Source of the DNA: Frondihabitans sp. Leaf304
GTDB lineage: Bacteria > Actinomycetota > Actinomycetes > Actinomycetales > Microbacteriaceae
DNA length: 64,000 bases
Assembly (NCBI RefSeq): GCF_001423105.1
Contig: NZ_LMNV01000002.1
Span: forward strand, 1,231,694 to 1,295,693
Direction of reading: 5' to 3'
Within the stretch, counting starts at the first letter, position 1. Each line of letters starts with the position of its first letter. The notes under the pieces were generated by a model that saw only the letters and a list, made by a program, of their open reading frames with translations, ran no database searches and was not told where the DNA came from. The position numbers and the translations under genes are program-made. This document shows positions 17,778 to 26,098 of this stretch, in pieces.

Positions 17778-17910
17778 TTTTTCTCCTGGTGTCTCTTCGT
17801 TGAGGGAGGGATGGAGCTTGGAGCTGTGTGGGATGGTTCCTGTCGTTCCGGTGGTGCCGTGCAGCTGAGGGACGGTAGTTCGGCAGTGCAGTAAGGGGGT
17901 CGAGAGAATC

Positions 17911-17943
17911 TCGGGCCGACCCGCTCGAGGCGGGTCGGCCCGA
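17911..17943 (-). terminator. Hairpin after the Gfo/Idh dehydrogenase gene
   Basis: Arms TCGGGCCGACCCG (17911-17923) and CGGGTCGGCCCGA (17931-17943) form a perfect 13-bp stem with a 7-nt loop, only 5 nt past the dehydrogenase stop. It probably ends or attenuates the transcript before the transporter genes. Confidence 0.7.
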
Positions 17944-17948
17944 AAGGA

Positions 17949-19097
17949 TCAGGTCAGTGTCGCGACAGAGGGATCCCAGTCAGCCGGGAGCTCGTCGGTG
18001 GGCTCAAGCGTCGACTCGACGACGACGCTCTCTCCCTTCTCGGCGGACTCGGCGAGCGAGACCATGATGTCGAGAACGTGGAAGGCGAGCTCTCCGGGAA
18101 CGCGCTCTCGGCGACCCTCGCGGATCGCCTGGGCGAGCTCGGCCACCCCGGTACCACGGGTAAAGGTCGAGCCCTCGGAGGGGACCACCGTGGGCTCGTC
18201 GGCGCCGGTGTAGACGACCGTCTCACCCTCGAAGTTGTTCGGGTCGGGGAACACGGCCGTGCCCTCGGATCCTGCGATCTCGACGAAGCCGGCGCGAGGC
18301 AGCTTCGAGTCGAACGAGAAGATGCTCTGGGCGCTGGCGCCCGACTCGAACTGGATCAAGGCCGACACGTGCGTCGGCACCTCGACCGGGAACTCGGTTC
18401 CGGCCTTGGGGCCCGAGCCGATCACGCGGGTCTCGCGTGCCTTGGACGCCGTGGCGGTGACCTTGGCCACGGGGCCGAACACCTGCACCAGCGTCGTCAG
18501 GTAGTAAGGGCCCACGTCGAACATCGGGCCGCCGCCGATGGCGAAAAGGAACTCGGGGCTCGGGTGCCACGACTCGGGGCCGGCGACCTGGAAGAGGGTG
18601 AGGCCGGTGAGCGGCGTGCCGATGTCGCCGCGCTTGACGACCCGCAGACCGGTTTGGATTCCGGATCCGAGGAACGTGTCGGGGGCGACGGCGACACGCA
18701 CGCCGCGGTCTTTCGCCGCCTTGATCAGCTGCGCTCCGCTCTCGCGGTCGAGGGCGTAGGGCTTCTCGCCCCAAACGTGCTTGCCCGCCTCGACGGCGCG
18801 GAGAGCCACCTCGACGTGCGCCTTGGGGATGGTGAGGTTGACGACGATCTCGACGTCATCGTGGGCGAGCAGGTCGTCGACGGAGCCGGAGCCCTCGACG
18901 CCCCACTTAGCGGCCTGGGCGGCCGCGCGGGGCTCGTCGAGGTCGGCGATGAAAAGCACCTTGAGATCGGGGAACCTCGTGAGGTTCTCGAGGTACTGGT
19001 CGCTGATGACGCCGGCGCCGATCACGCCGACGCCCACGGGGCCGGTCTTTCCCTCAGAGGCGACCGGCTTCTGCGTGGTGGTCGTGGCGTCGCTCAT
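17949..19097 (-). CDS. Gfo/Idh/MocA-family oxidoreductase
   Basis: A 382-residue NAD(P)-dependent dehydrogenase. The Rossmann motif GVIGAGVISDQYL (about 24-36) begins the N-terminal domain, and the EKP motif (GEKPYALDRESG) is typical of the family. The C-terminal domain is the usual alpha/beta substrate domain. It would oxidise or epimerise a sugar or cyclitol imported by the neighbouring transporter. The start ATG overlaps the isomerase stop (ATGA), so it is coupled to that gene. The substrate is not identifiable. Confidence 0.9.
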   Translation of the reverse strand: MSDATTTTQKPVASEGKTGPVGVGVIGAGVISDQYLENLTRFPDLKVLFIADLDEPRAAAQAAKWGVEGSGSVDDLLAHDDVEIVVNLTIPKAHVEVALRAVEAGKHVWGEKPYALDRESGAQLIKAAKDRGVRVAVAPDTFLGSGIQTGLRVVKRGDIGTPLTGLTLFQVAGPESWHPSPEFLFAIGGGPMFDVGPYYLTTLVQVFGPVAKVTATASKARETRVIGSGPKAGTEFPVEVPTHVSALIQFESGASAQSIFSFDSKLPRAGFVEIAGSEGTAVFPDPNNFEGETVVYTGADEPTVVPSEGSTFTRGTGVAELAQAIREGRRERVPGELAFHVLDIMVSLAESAEKGESVVVESTLEPTDELPADWDPSVATLT

Positions 19098-19834
19098 GCG
19101 CGGACCCCTTCGAGGTAGTCGAGGCTGTCGGCGAGGGCGGTGAAGATGTCGCCCTCGTGGTCGTCGAGCTCGACGACGGGCAGGGCCTGACGAGCCGCGC
19201 GCAGGATGTCGCGGACGGGCATGTCGCCCCGGCCGACGGCGACCTGCTTCTTGTCGTCGAAGTTCTTCGGGCCGTCTTTGATGTGGAGGAACTGCACCTT
19301 GTCGCCCAGGCGAGCGAGCAGCTCGGCCGCGTCGACGCCGCCGACCTCGACCCAGTAGGTGTCGACCTCGAGCACGACGTTCGCCGGCAGGGCCGCGGCG
19401 AAGACCTCGAGCGCCGGGACGCCGTCGATCTTGTTCTCGAGCTCGAACGCGTGGTTGTGGTAGCCGACCCGGAGGTCGTGCGCGGCCGCTTTATCGGCGA
19501 TCTCGCCGAGCTCTTTCGCGATGCCCTCGACGTCTTCGCGGGTGATCCAGCGGGTCTCGTCGATGTGCGGGTCGATGATCGTCGTCACTCCGAGCCGCTT
19601 GGCTGCGGCGAAGATCGGCTCGAGGTCGCTGCCGATCAGCTTGACGTGGGCGCTCGGCGCGGTCAGGCCGTTGGCCGGAAGGTGCTCGGCGTACTCGTCG
19701 ACGCGTTCGACGAACGAGTAGGGCTCGACCTGCGTATAGCCGATCTCGGCGACGCGGGCCAGAGTGCCGGGTAGGTCGTCGGCGATGGCCGAGCGGACGG
19801 TGTAGAGCTGGACCGAAAGGGGTGCGTTGGTCAC
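19094..19834 (-). CDS. Sugar phosphate isomerase/epimerase (AP endonuclease 2-like TIM barrel)
   Basis: A 246-residue xylose isomerase-like TIM barrel. Expected metal-binding segments are visible: LRVGYHNHAFEL, VVLEVDTYWVEVGG, LHIKDG, and a glutamate near the C-terminus in LPVVELDDHEGD. It probably interconverts keto and aldo forms or epimerises a sugar for the coupled Gfo/Idh enzyme. The start is GTG at 19834 with GAGGAGA upstream; the longer open frame runs over the promoter and is not used. It is the first gene of the carbohydrate operon. Confidence 0.88.
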   Translation of the reverse strand: MTNAPLSVQLYTVRSAIADDLPGTLARVAEIGYTQVEPYSFVERVDEYAEHLPANGLTAPSAHVKLIGSDLEPIFAAAKRLGVTTIIDPHIDETRWITREDVEGIAKELGEIADKAAAHDLRVGYHNHAFELENKIDGVPALEVFAAALPANVVLEVDTYWVEVGGVDAAELLARLGDKVQFLHIKDGPKNFDDKKQVAVGRGDMPVRDILRAARQALPVVELDDHEGDIFTALADSLDYLEGVRA

Positions 19835-19952
19835 CGTAAGAGTCTCCTCGTCGAAACGTGTTCGCCTGGTTTGAGGCGAATTCCGCCGCATCTGTCGCTG
19901 CGGAGTTGATCTCGAGGGCCCGGTTGAACCGGCGTTCCCTCGACCGGAACTC

Positions 19953-19981
19953 ACACTAGGGTCACTTTTGTCGAGCGTCAA
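19953..19981 (-). promoter_or_regulatory. Promoter of the carbohydrate operon
   Basis: On the minus strand TTGACG (19976-19981) and TAGTGT (19953-19958) are spaced by 17 nt, a strong housekeeping-type promoter. Transcription should start near 19946, leaving a leader of ~110 nt before the isomerase GTG. Confidence 0.7.
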
Positions 19982-19991
19982 GCAAAAGGTG
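19963..19991. promoter_or_regulatory. Candidate ROK operator overlapping the promoter
   Basis: CACTTTTG (19963-19970) and CAAAAGGTG (19983-19991) form an imperfect inverted repeat that covers the -35 box and spacer of the operon promoter. It lies 57 nt from the divergent ROK gene. This position suits repression by that regulator, with inducer relief. Confidence 0.45.
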
Positions 19992-20047
19992 TCTTCCATT
20001 CGACATCTTTGCTCGTGACCGCTCGAAACCTGTGGTTTACTCCTGTT

Positions 20048-21256
20048 ATGTCAGACGCCGCGCGGACGTCCGTCCTCGGTTCGACCGGGGCAGGCGACCT
20101 CTTCCAGCTCCTCCGCGACGGTCGCCCGCGCACTCGTGCCGAGCTCGCTGCCATCACCGGGCTGGCCCGCTCCACCATCGGCCTGCGCCTCGACGCCCTC
20201 ACCAGTCTCGGCCTCGTCGGCCCCGTCGCCGATGCGATCTCGACCGGCGGGCGTCCCCCGTCACGCGTGGCACTCCTGCCGAGCGCCCGCGTCGTCCTCG
20301 CCGCCGACCTCGGCGCGAGCCACGCCCACGTCGCCATCACCGACCTTATGGGTGCCGAGCTCGCCAGCCACACCGAGCACCTCGAGATCAGCCTCGGCCC
20401 GGAGGCGGTGCTCGGCTGGATGGTCGAGCACACCGACGCCCTCCTCGAACGACTCGGCAAGACCCGGGCCGATCTCATCGCCGCGGGCATCGGGCTGCCC
20501 GGCCCTGTCGAGTTCAGCACCGGCCGACCGGTCAATCCGCCGATCATGCCGGGGTGGGATGCCTTCGACGTTCCCCGCTGGGTCAAACGCCACACCGAGA
20601 GCCCGGGTCGGTCGCCCCTTCCCGTCTACGTCGACAACGACGTCAACATCATGGCGCTCGGGGAGCGGACGCATTCCTGGCCCGACGTCGACCACCTCTT
20701 CTTCCTCAAGGTCGCCACCGGCATCGGCTCCGGCATCATCTCGGCAGGTCAGCTGCAGCGGGGTGCCCAGGGCATCGCCGGAGACATCGGTCACATCCCC
20801 GTCGCCCGCGGCGCGGGCATCTTCTGCCGCTGCGGCAACGAGGGATGCCTCGAAGCCATAGCCTCAGGCCCTGCGATCGCTGCGGCGATGCGACGGGACG
20901 GACACGACACGGCATCAGGATCCGACGTGCTCGACCTCGTCCGCAGCGGCGACCTCGACGCGGTGCGAGCGGTGCGGCAAGCCGGGCGCGACATCGGCGA
21001 AGTGCTCACCACCTGCGTGAGCCTCATCAACCCGTCCGTGATCGCGCTGGGCGGCTCGATGGCCGACGCCGGCGAGCACCTGCTGGCCGGGGTCCGCGAG
21101 GTCGTCTATTCGCGCTCGATGCCGCTGGCCACCGAGCACCTCACCATCGTGCAGTCGCGCGCCGCCGACAGCGCGGCGATCCTGGGAGCGAGCATGCTCG
21201 CGATCCACTACGCGCTCTCCCCCGAGGCACTCGACACGCTCGCGGCCGCTAACTGA
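20048..21256 (+). CDS. ROK-family transcriptional regulator
   Basis: A 402-residue protein. The N-terminal winged HTH (about 10-75) reads RPRTRAELAAITGLARSTIGLRLDAL. The ROK domain follows, beginning VVLAADLGASHAHVAITD. The zinc motif CRCGNEGCLEAIASG (CxCGxxGCxE) is intact and a sugar-binding segment reads VYVDNDVNIMALGE. It is predicted to be a sugar-responsive repressor of the divergent transport and catabolic operon. The ATG at 20048 was chosen because it precedes the HTH by a normal distance; an upstream TTG extension is not credible. Confidence 0.92.
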   Translation: MSDAARTSVLGSTGAGDLFQLLRDGRPRTRAELAAITGLARSTIGLRLDALTSLGLVGPVADAISTGGRPPSRVALLPSARVVLAADLGASHAHVAITDLMGAELASHTEHLEISLGPEAVLGWMVEHTDALLERLGKTRADLIAAGIGLPGPVEFSTGRPVNPPIMPGWDAFDVPRWVKRHTESPGRSPLPVYVDNDVNIMALGERTHSWPDVDHLFFLKVATGIGSGIISAGQLQRGAQGIAGDIGHIPVARGAGIFCRCGNEGCLEAIASGPAIAAAMRRDGHDTASGSDVLDLVRSGDLDAVRAVRQAGRDIGEVLTTCVSLINPSVIALGGSMADAGEHLLAGVREVVYSRSMPLATEHLTIVQSRAADSAAILGASMLAIHYALSPEALDTLAAAN

Positions 21257-21268
21257 TCGCGCCGCCCA

Positions 21269-21290
21269 CCCCCTTCGAATTCGAAGGAGA
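21269..21290. repeat. 22-bp palindromic site 1 upstream of the yqaJ-like gene
   Basis: CCTTCGAATTCGAAGG (21272-21287) is a perfect 16-bp palindrome within a 22-bp block that recurs 75 bp downstream. It lies just after the ROK gene. Confidence 0.7.
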
Positions 21291-21343
21291 TCTGCCCGGG
21301 TGACCGCGTCGGATCCTGATGCCTTCGTCGCGCGTCGGCCCTT

Positions 21344-21365
21344 TCTCCTTCGAATTCGAGGGAGA
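21344..21365. repeat. 22-bp palindromic site 2 upstream of the yqaJ-like gene
   Basis: TCTCCTTCGAATTCGAGGGA plus GA is palindromic except for one mismatched pair and shares its core with site 1. It ends 8 nt before the GTG start of the yqaJ-like gene and overlaps its RBS region, so a bound protein could block expression. Confidence 0.7.
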
Positions 21366-21373
21366 ATAGTGGG

Positions 21374-22030
21374 GTGACGTTCGTGCAGACTCCCCTCTCC
21401 CTTTGGGACGACGAGGATCCCACGCGCCACCACTCCGCCCGCATCCTCGCCGACTCGTCGGATCGCGTCGGCTGGCTCCGCGCCCGCTCCCGCGGCATCA
21501 CCGCCACCGACGTCGCGAGGCTCTCGAGTGCCGCCGCCGTGCGGGCCGTCGTGCTCGACAAGCTCTACGGCAACAGCTTCTCAGGCAACGCCTTCACCGA
21601 TCACGGCCGAGCGCGCGAACCCGTGATCGCCCGCTGGGTCTCTCGAAACCACGGCATCGAACCGTCGAGCAAGCTCTTCCACGCGCGGGGTGAGACGCTC
21701 CACCTCGCGACTCCCGACGGCGTCGGCGAGCGGTCGTCCGGCGAGATCGTCCTGGCCGAGATCAAGACCACCGGCAAGACCTGGCGAAGCATCCCCCGCT
21801 CGTACCTCCGCCAGGTGTGGTGGCAGCAGTACGTGCTGGGCGCCGAGCGCACGCTCGTCGTCTGGGAGCGCCACGTCGACTTCGTACCGGTGCCGGGGCC
21901 GCCCGAGTGTCAGTGGGTCGAACGTGACGACGACCAGATCCACGGCCTCGTCTCGCTCGCCGATCAGGTCGTCAGCGAGCTACGCCGACCCGATCGAGAC
22001 GCGTCGTATCCGCCCCCGTGGGCTCGATGA
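21374..22030 (+). CDS. YqaJ-like viral recombinase/exonuclease-fold protein
   Basis: A 218-residue protein of the YqaJ (lambda-exonuclease-like, PD-(D/E)XK) family. Recognisable elements are GITATDVARL, the HGRAREPVIARWV helix with its glutamate, LHLATPDGVG with the metal-binding aspartate, and LAEIKTTGKTW as the ExK signature; a WWQQYVLGAERTLVV strand follows. The nuclease site looks intact. Such proteins usually act with a single-strand annealing protein in phages, but no phage gene or annealing partner is present here. Free-standing copies are common in Microbacteriaceae and their role is unclear. The GTG start at 21374 follows GGGAGAA. Its last 59 nt overlap the convergent Pr6Pr gene. Confidence 0.82.
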   Translation: MTFVQTPLSLWDDEDPTRHHSARILADSSDRVGWLRARSRGITATDVARLSSAAAVRAVVLDKLYGNSFSGNAFTDHGRAREPVIARWVSRNHGIEPSSKLFHARGETLHLATPDGVGERSSGEIVLAEIKTTGKTWRSIPRSYLRQVWWQQYVLGAERTLVVWERHVDFVPVPGPPECQWVERDDDQIHGLVSLADQVVSELRRPDRDASYPPPWAR

Positions 22031-22628
22031 CTCTGAATCGACTCAGCCAGATCACCAGCGCCGACATGCCGGCGATGAACGCGGCGATGCCCAGGCAGTA
22101 GAGCAGCACTACACCCCAGCCCAGTTCTTCGACGTTCAAGAACGGGTAGGGCACGAAGCCCTGACCGCGCAGGAGCGTCGCGACCAGCCAGATCACCGGG
22201 TAGACGAGAAACAGACCGAGGCGCCCCCAGGCGATGCGGGTGCGATCGCCGAAGAGGATCCACTCGAGAACGGCGAACAGCGGGATCCACTTGTGCAGGA
22301 TGTCGTTCGACCACGGCACGTTGTAGTCGCTGACCGGGCCATTCGCGAGCAACAGGTTGTAGACGACTCCGGTGGTCGCGAGATACGTCGCAGTAGCCCC
22401 ACGAGAGACGACGAGCCAGTGCGGCTGTGTCCCGCCTCGCGCGACGAACCCGGCTCCGAGGACGAATGTCACCGCGATCAGCAGGTTGCTCTGGATCGTG
22501 AAGTAGCCGAAGAAGTTGAAGAAGAAGAAATCGGGTGCCGCCATCGACGAGATCAGCTGAGCGACCACCGCGATGACGACGGCGAGAGCTGCCGCGAGCC
22601 GCAGCACGATGAAAAGAGCCTTCATCAT
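21972..22628 (-). CDS. Pr6Pr-family integral membrane protein
   Basis: A 218-residue protein with about six hydrophobic helices. Typical family features are FFGYFTIQSNLL in TM2 (about 38-52), then YNLLLANG and an HKWIPLFAVLEWILFGDR loop. The function is unknown; the conserved polar residues inside membranes recall the distantly related FAR-17a/AIG1 hydrolases, but this is inference. Two ATG codons occur in tandem at the start. The 3' end overlaps the yqaJ-like gene by 59 nt on the opposite strand. Confidence 0.8.
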   Translation of the reverse strand: MMKALFIVLRLAAALAVVIAVVAQLISSMAAPDFFFFNFFGYFTIQSNLLIAVTFVLGAGFVARGGTQPHWLVVSRGATATYLATTGVVYNLLLANGPVSDYNVPWSNDILHKWIPLFAVLEWILFGDRTRIAWGRLGLFLVYPVIWLVATLLRGQGFVPYPFLNVEELGWGVVLLYCLGIAAFIAGMSALVIWLSRFRVIEPTGADTTRLDRVGVAR

Positions 22629-22757
22629 CCGAGCGTATCGATAGTTTCCGCATCAGTGACACTCTCGAAACACGGCGGAATCATCGTGCCTCTTTACTGA
22701 AGGAACAGGGGGTGCCTCATCAGGGACGCCGCACGACCCCGACGAGAAAGGCCATCG

Positions 22758-23759
22758 ATGACGACGACGACAACGGAAGAGGCCGTGGTGACGAGCACGA
22801 TGCGCGCGGTGGTGATCACCGAGAACGGGGGGCCAGACGTCCTCGTGCCGAGGGAGATTCCGGTACCCGGGCGACAAGGATCCGAGGTGCTCGTCCGTGT
22901 CATCGCGGCGGGGGTGAATCCGTTCGACGCCGAGGCCCGGCGGGGGTTGGCCGGACACTGCGGCTCCCCCGAACTCCCCGCCGTACTCGGCTGCGACTTC
23001 AGTGGCGTCGTCGTCGAGAGCCCGTACCTCGGGCATGCACTCCAACCGGGCGTGGAGGTCTACGGCGTCGCCTCCGTGCCACGGTCGGCCGGAACCTATG
23101 CCGAGTACGTCAGCGTGCCGTCGCTCCAAGTGGCTCGCAAGCCAAAGTCGCTCTCGCACACCGAGGCGTCTGCTGTACCGCTTGCGGCCCTGACAGCCTG
23201 GGGACTCGTGGTCGACGTGGCCAAAGCCCACGAGGGGCAGCGCATTCTCATCCACGCCGCCGCCGGCGGGGTCGGACACTTCGCCGTGCAGTTCGCGGCG
23301 TACTTCGGCGCCCACGTCGTGACGACGAGTTCCGCCCGCAACACCGCCTGGCTCACCGAACTCGGCGCCGCCCAGACGAACGACTACACGACCGGCGACT
23401 TCGAAGATCACGTGTCCCTCGTCGATGTCGCGATCAATCTGGTCGACGACGATGCGATCGCGGCCCGCACGGTTGGAGTGGTCCGGCCCGGTGGCCTGCT
23501 CGTGCACGTTCCCGTCGGTGCGACAGCGAAGCGCGATGCCCTTGCCGGTCGCGCAACGGCCGCCGGAGTGCGCTTCTCCGACTACTCGATGGCCCCCGAC
23601 GCGACCTGTCTCGCGATCATCGCCCGCCTCCTCGACTCGGGTGACGTCTCGGTCTACGTCGACGACGTCTACGACCTGGAGGAAGTCGCCGACGCCCACC
23701 GCCTGCTCGAGCGCGGCCACACGCGCGGCAAGCTCGTGCTCAAGGTGCAGGACGACTGA
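22758..23759 (+). CDS. Zinc-independent MDR oxidoreductase (quinone oxidoreductase-like)
   Basis: A 333-residue medium-chain dehydrogenase/reductase. The GroES-like N-terminal domain includes GVNPFDAEAR and PAVLGCDFSGVV. The Rossmann domain carries AAAGGVGHFAVQFAAYFGAHVV (about 175-196), typical of NADPH-dependent quinone reductases. The catalytic-zinc ligands of true alcohol dehydrogenases are absent. The ATG at 22758 follows GAGAAAGG. It is a single gene, with the repeat array directly downstream. The physiological substrate is unknown. Confidence 0.87.
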   Translation: MTTTTTEEAVVTSTMRAVVITENGGPDVLVPREIPVPGRQGSEVLVRVIAAGVNPFDAEARRGLAGHCGSPELPAVLGCDFSGVVVESPYLGHALQPGVEVYGVASVPRSAGTYAEYVSVPSLQVARKPKSLSHTEASAVPLAALTAWGLVVDVAKAHEGQRILIHAAAGGVGHFAVQFAAYFGAHVVTTSSARNTAWLTELGAAQTNDYTTGDFEDHVSLVDVAINLVDDDAIAARTVGVVRPGGLLVHVPVGATAKRDALAGRATAAGVRFSDYSMAPDATCLAIIARLLDSGDVSVYVDDVYDLEEVADAHRLLERGHTRGKLVLKVQDD

Positions 23760-23821
23760 GCGGTTGGGCGAGGGCGAGTTCTCAGGCCCGTGGCGTCTTG
23801 GGTCGCGAGCGTGCGCAAAGC

Positions 23822-24703
23822 GGGGCCCGGCAGGCAGCCGGAGCCCGAGATGCGCACTCTCGCGGGTGGCCCGGGCACGGAGCTGCGGATCCTGCGTTCG
23901 CGCATCAGGCACCCAGCCCCGCTACGACGACAACACAAGGATCCGGCGCGCATCCGCGCCACCATTCCTGATCGACGCGCGACACCAACGCGCTCTCTCC
24001 GAACGTGTTCAGATTGGGGCCAGGCAAGCAGCCGAAGCCCGAGATGGGCACTCTCGCGGGTAGGCCGGGTGCGGATCTGCGGATCCTGTGTTCGCGAAAC
24101 AGGCTTTCAGCTTCGTGAAACCAAAACACAAGGATCCGGCGCCCACCCACGCTCACACTCCTGAAGCACGCGCTATCCCGATGGCCCCGGACCAACCGTC
24201 GGGCGCGGATCCTGCGCTCGCGAATCAGGCATTTAGTCCGCGCAAAACCAGAGACACAAGGATCCAGCGCCTGCCCACGCTCACATTCCTGATCAACGTG
24301 CGACACCAACCCGCTCGCACCGAACGTGTCCAGGTTGGGGCCCGGCAGGCGGCGCAAGCCCGAGATGGGCACTCTCGCGGGTGGGCCGGGTGCGGAGCTG
24401 CGGATCCTGCGTTCGCGAATCAGGCTTCCAGCCCCATGACAACCAGAACACAAGGATCCGGCGCCCGCCCACGCTCACATTCCTGAAGGACGCGCTATCC
24501 CGATGGCCCCGGACCAACCGTCAGGCGCGGATCCTGCGTTCGCAAATCAGGAATCCAGTCCGCGCAAAACCAGAGACACAAGGATCCAGCGCCTGCCCAC
24601 GCTCACATTCCTGATCGACGCGCGACACCAATCCACTCGCGCCGAACGTGTCCAGGTCGGGGCCCGGCAGGCATCCGAAGCCCGAGATGGGCACTCTCGC
24701 GGA
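23822..24703. repeat. Noncoding composite tandem-repeat array with GGATCC arms
   Basis: This fills the ~1.0 kb gap between the MDR gene and rplA. Two full ~320-bp units (24017-24338 and 24339-24658) are flanked by a shorter ~195-bp unit (23822-24016) and a partial unit (24659-24703). Each unit begins GGGGCCCGGCAGGC, followed by CCCGAGATGGGCACTCTCG. Each full unit holds two ~126-bp subrepeats running from CGGATCCTGCGTTCGCG to ACACAAGGATCCGGCGC to CACGCTCACATTCCTGA. The two GGATCC arms of a subrepeat are imperfect inverted repeats (CGGATCCTGTGTTC against GAACACAAGGATCCG) ~50 nt apart, so each could form a hairpin. Five subrepeats are present in all. Unit length is not a multiple of three, so a repeat protein is unlikely. 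Confidence 0.85.
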
Positions 24704-24746
24704 TGACGGGATGGAGCTCACTATGCGGCGCGCACCAGGCACGACG

Positions 24747-24776
24747 AAAGGCCCCCGCCATACGGCGAGGGCCCTT
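24747..24776 (-). terminator. Terminator after rplA
   Basis: In the minus direction AAGGGCCCTCGCC (24764-24776) pairs with GGCGGGGGCCTTT (24747-24759) around a 4-nt loop, ending in UUU. It lies 15 nt past the rplA stop. Confidence 0.8.
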
Positions 24777-24790
24777 CTGAGATTCAGCGC

Positions 24791-25480
24791 TTAGAAGGCG
24801 TTGATGTCGAGGGGGATGCCAGGACCGAAAGTGGTCGAGACGGTGCCCTTGGTGATGTAGCGGCCCTTCGAAGAGGACGGCTTGAGACGAACGACCTCGT
24901 CGAGGGCGGTGTCGAGGTTGGCGTTGAGCTGCTCCTCGGTGAAACCGGCCTTGCCAATGACGAAGTGCACGTTGGAGTGCTTGTCGACACGGAACTCGAT
25001 CTTTCCGCCCTTGATGTCGTTCACGGCCTGAGCGACGTTCGGGGTGACGGTGCCGGTCTTGGGGTTCGGCATGAGGCCGCGGGGCCCGAGGACCTTACCG
25101 AGACGACCGACCTTGCCCATGAGCTCCGGGGTGGAGACGGCGGAGTCGAAAGCCGTGTAGCCCTCGGCGACCTTGGCGATGAGCTCGTCGCCACCGACCT
25201 CGTCGGCGCCGGCGGCGATAGCGGCCTCAGCAGCAGCACCCGTCGCGAAGACGATGACGCGGGCGGTCTTGCCCGTGCCGTGGGGGAGGATGACGGTGCC
25301 ACGAACCATCTGGTCGGCCTTGCGCGGGTCGACACCGAGCTTGAGGGCGACCTCGACGGTCGAGTCGAACTTCTTCGAGCCGGTCTCGCGAGCGACTGCG
25401 ACAGCCTCGGTCGTGGAATAGAACTTGCCTGCCTCGATCTTCTCGGCAGCGGCGCGGTACGCCTTGGACTTCTGAGCCAT
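24791..25480 (-). CDS. rplA: Ribosomal protein uL1
   Basis: A 229-residue large-subunit protein forming the L1 stalk that moves E-site tRNA. Typical motifs are [38 protein letters not shown] and [17 protein letters not shown]. The ATG at 25480 (MAQKSKAYR) has AGGAGAUUU-like spacing upstream. It follows rplK by 80 nt and closes the secE-nusG-rplK-rplA cluster. Confidence 0.98.
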   Translation of the reverse strand: MAQKSKAYRAAAEKIEAGKFYSTTEAVAVARETGSKKFDSTVEVALKLGVDPRKADQMVRGTVILPHGTGKTARVIVFATGAAAEAAIAAGADEVGGDELIAKVAEGYTAFDSAVSTPELMGKVGRLGKVLGPRGLMPNPKTGTVTPNVAQAVNDIKGGKIEFRVDKHSNVHFVIGKAGFTEEQLNANLDTALDEVVRLKPSSSKGRYITKGTVSTTFGPGIPLDINAF

Positions 25481-25560
25481 TGTGAAATCTCCTGATTTCG
25501 AGAGCGTGGTAACGAGCCTGGCGGGCTCTCCCACTGAATGTCTTGGGGGTGGTCGAACGC

Positions 25561-25992
25561 CTACGCGTCGACGGTGATGCCCATGGAGCGGGCGGTGCCG
25601 GCGATGATCTTCGCCGCGGCGTCGATGTCGTTGGCGTTGAGGTCGGACTGCTTGGTCGTCGCGATCTCGCGGACCTGCTCCATCGTGAGCTTGCCCACCT
25701 TGACGGTGTGCGGCGTAGCGGAGCCCTTGGCGAGGCCAGCGGCCTTTTTGATGAGCTCGGCGGCCGGCGGCGTCTTGAGGATGAACGTGAACGAACGGTC
25801 TTCGTACACGGTGATCTCGACGGGGACGACGTTGCCGCGCTGCGACTCGGTCTGAGCGTTGTACGCCTTGCAGAACTCCATGATGTTCACGCCGTGCTGA
25901 CCCAGAGCCGGGCCGATGGGCGGGGCGGGGTTCGCGGCGCCGGCGTTGATCTGAAGCTTGATCAGACCTGTGACCTTCTTTTTCGGTGCCAT
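25561..25992 (-). CDS. rplK: Ribosomal protein uL11
   Basis: A 143-residue protein of the GTPase-associated centre. [42 protein letters not shown] carries the conserved proline pair PPIGPALGQ that interacts with release and stringent factors. The C-terminal rRNA-binding domain ends [12 protein letters not shown]. It lies 106 nt downstream of nusG. Confidence 0.98.
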   Translation of the reverse strand: MAPKKKVTGLIKLQINAGAANPAPPIGPALGQHGVNIMEFCKAYNAQTESQRGNVVPVEITVYEDRSFTFILKTPPAAELIKKAAGLAKGSATPHTVKVGKLTMEQVREIATTKQSDLNANDIDAAAKIIAGTARSMGITVDA

Positions 25993-26098
25993 GTTCTTTT
26001 CCTTCTTGTGGGTGTCGAACTCGGTGCGGTTGCATCGGGCTCTCCCGGAATTGCGAGTGCAGGATCCGGTGGCTGAGAAATCTGGGGAGTGACCGGCT

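Noticed and set aside
21374-22030. Prophage remnant around the yqaJ-like gene
   Set aside because: No integrase, terminase, capsid or single-strand annealing gene lies nearby; the flanking genes are ordinary chromosomal ones.
23905-24453. Open minus-strand frame of 182 codons across the repeat array, repeating RERRIRSSAPG-like peptides
   Set aside because: Repeat length is not a multiple of three and the peptide falls out of phase between units; this is high-GC read-through of a DNA repeat.
23822-24703. CRISPR array
   Set aside because: Units are ~126-320 bp direct repeats without short unique spacers, and no cas genes are present.
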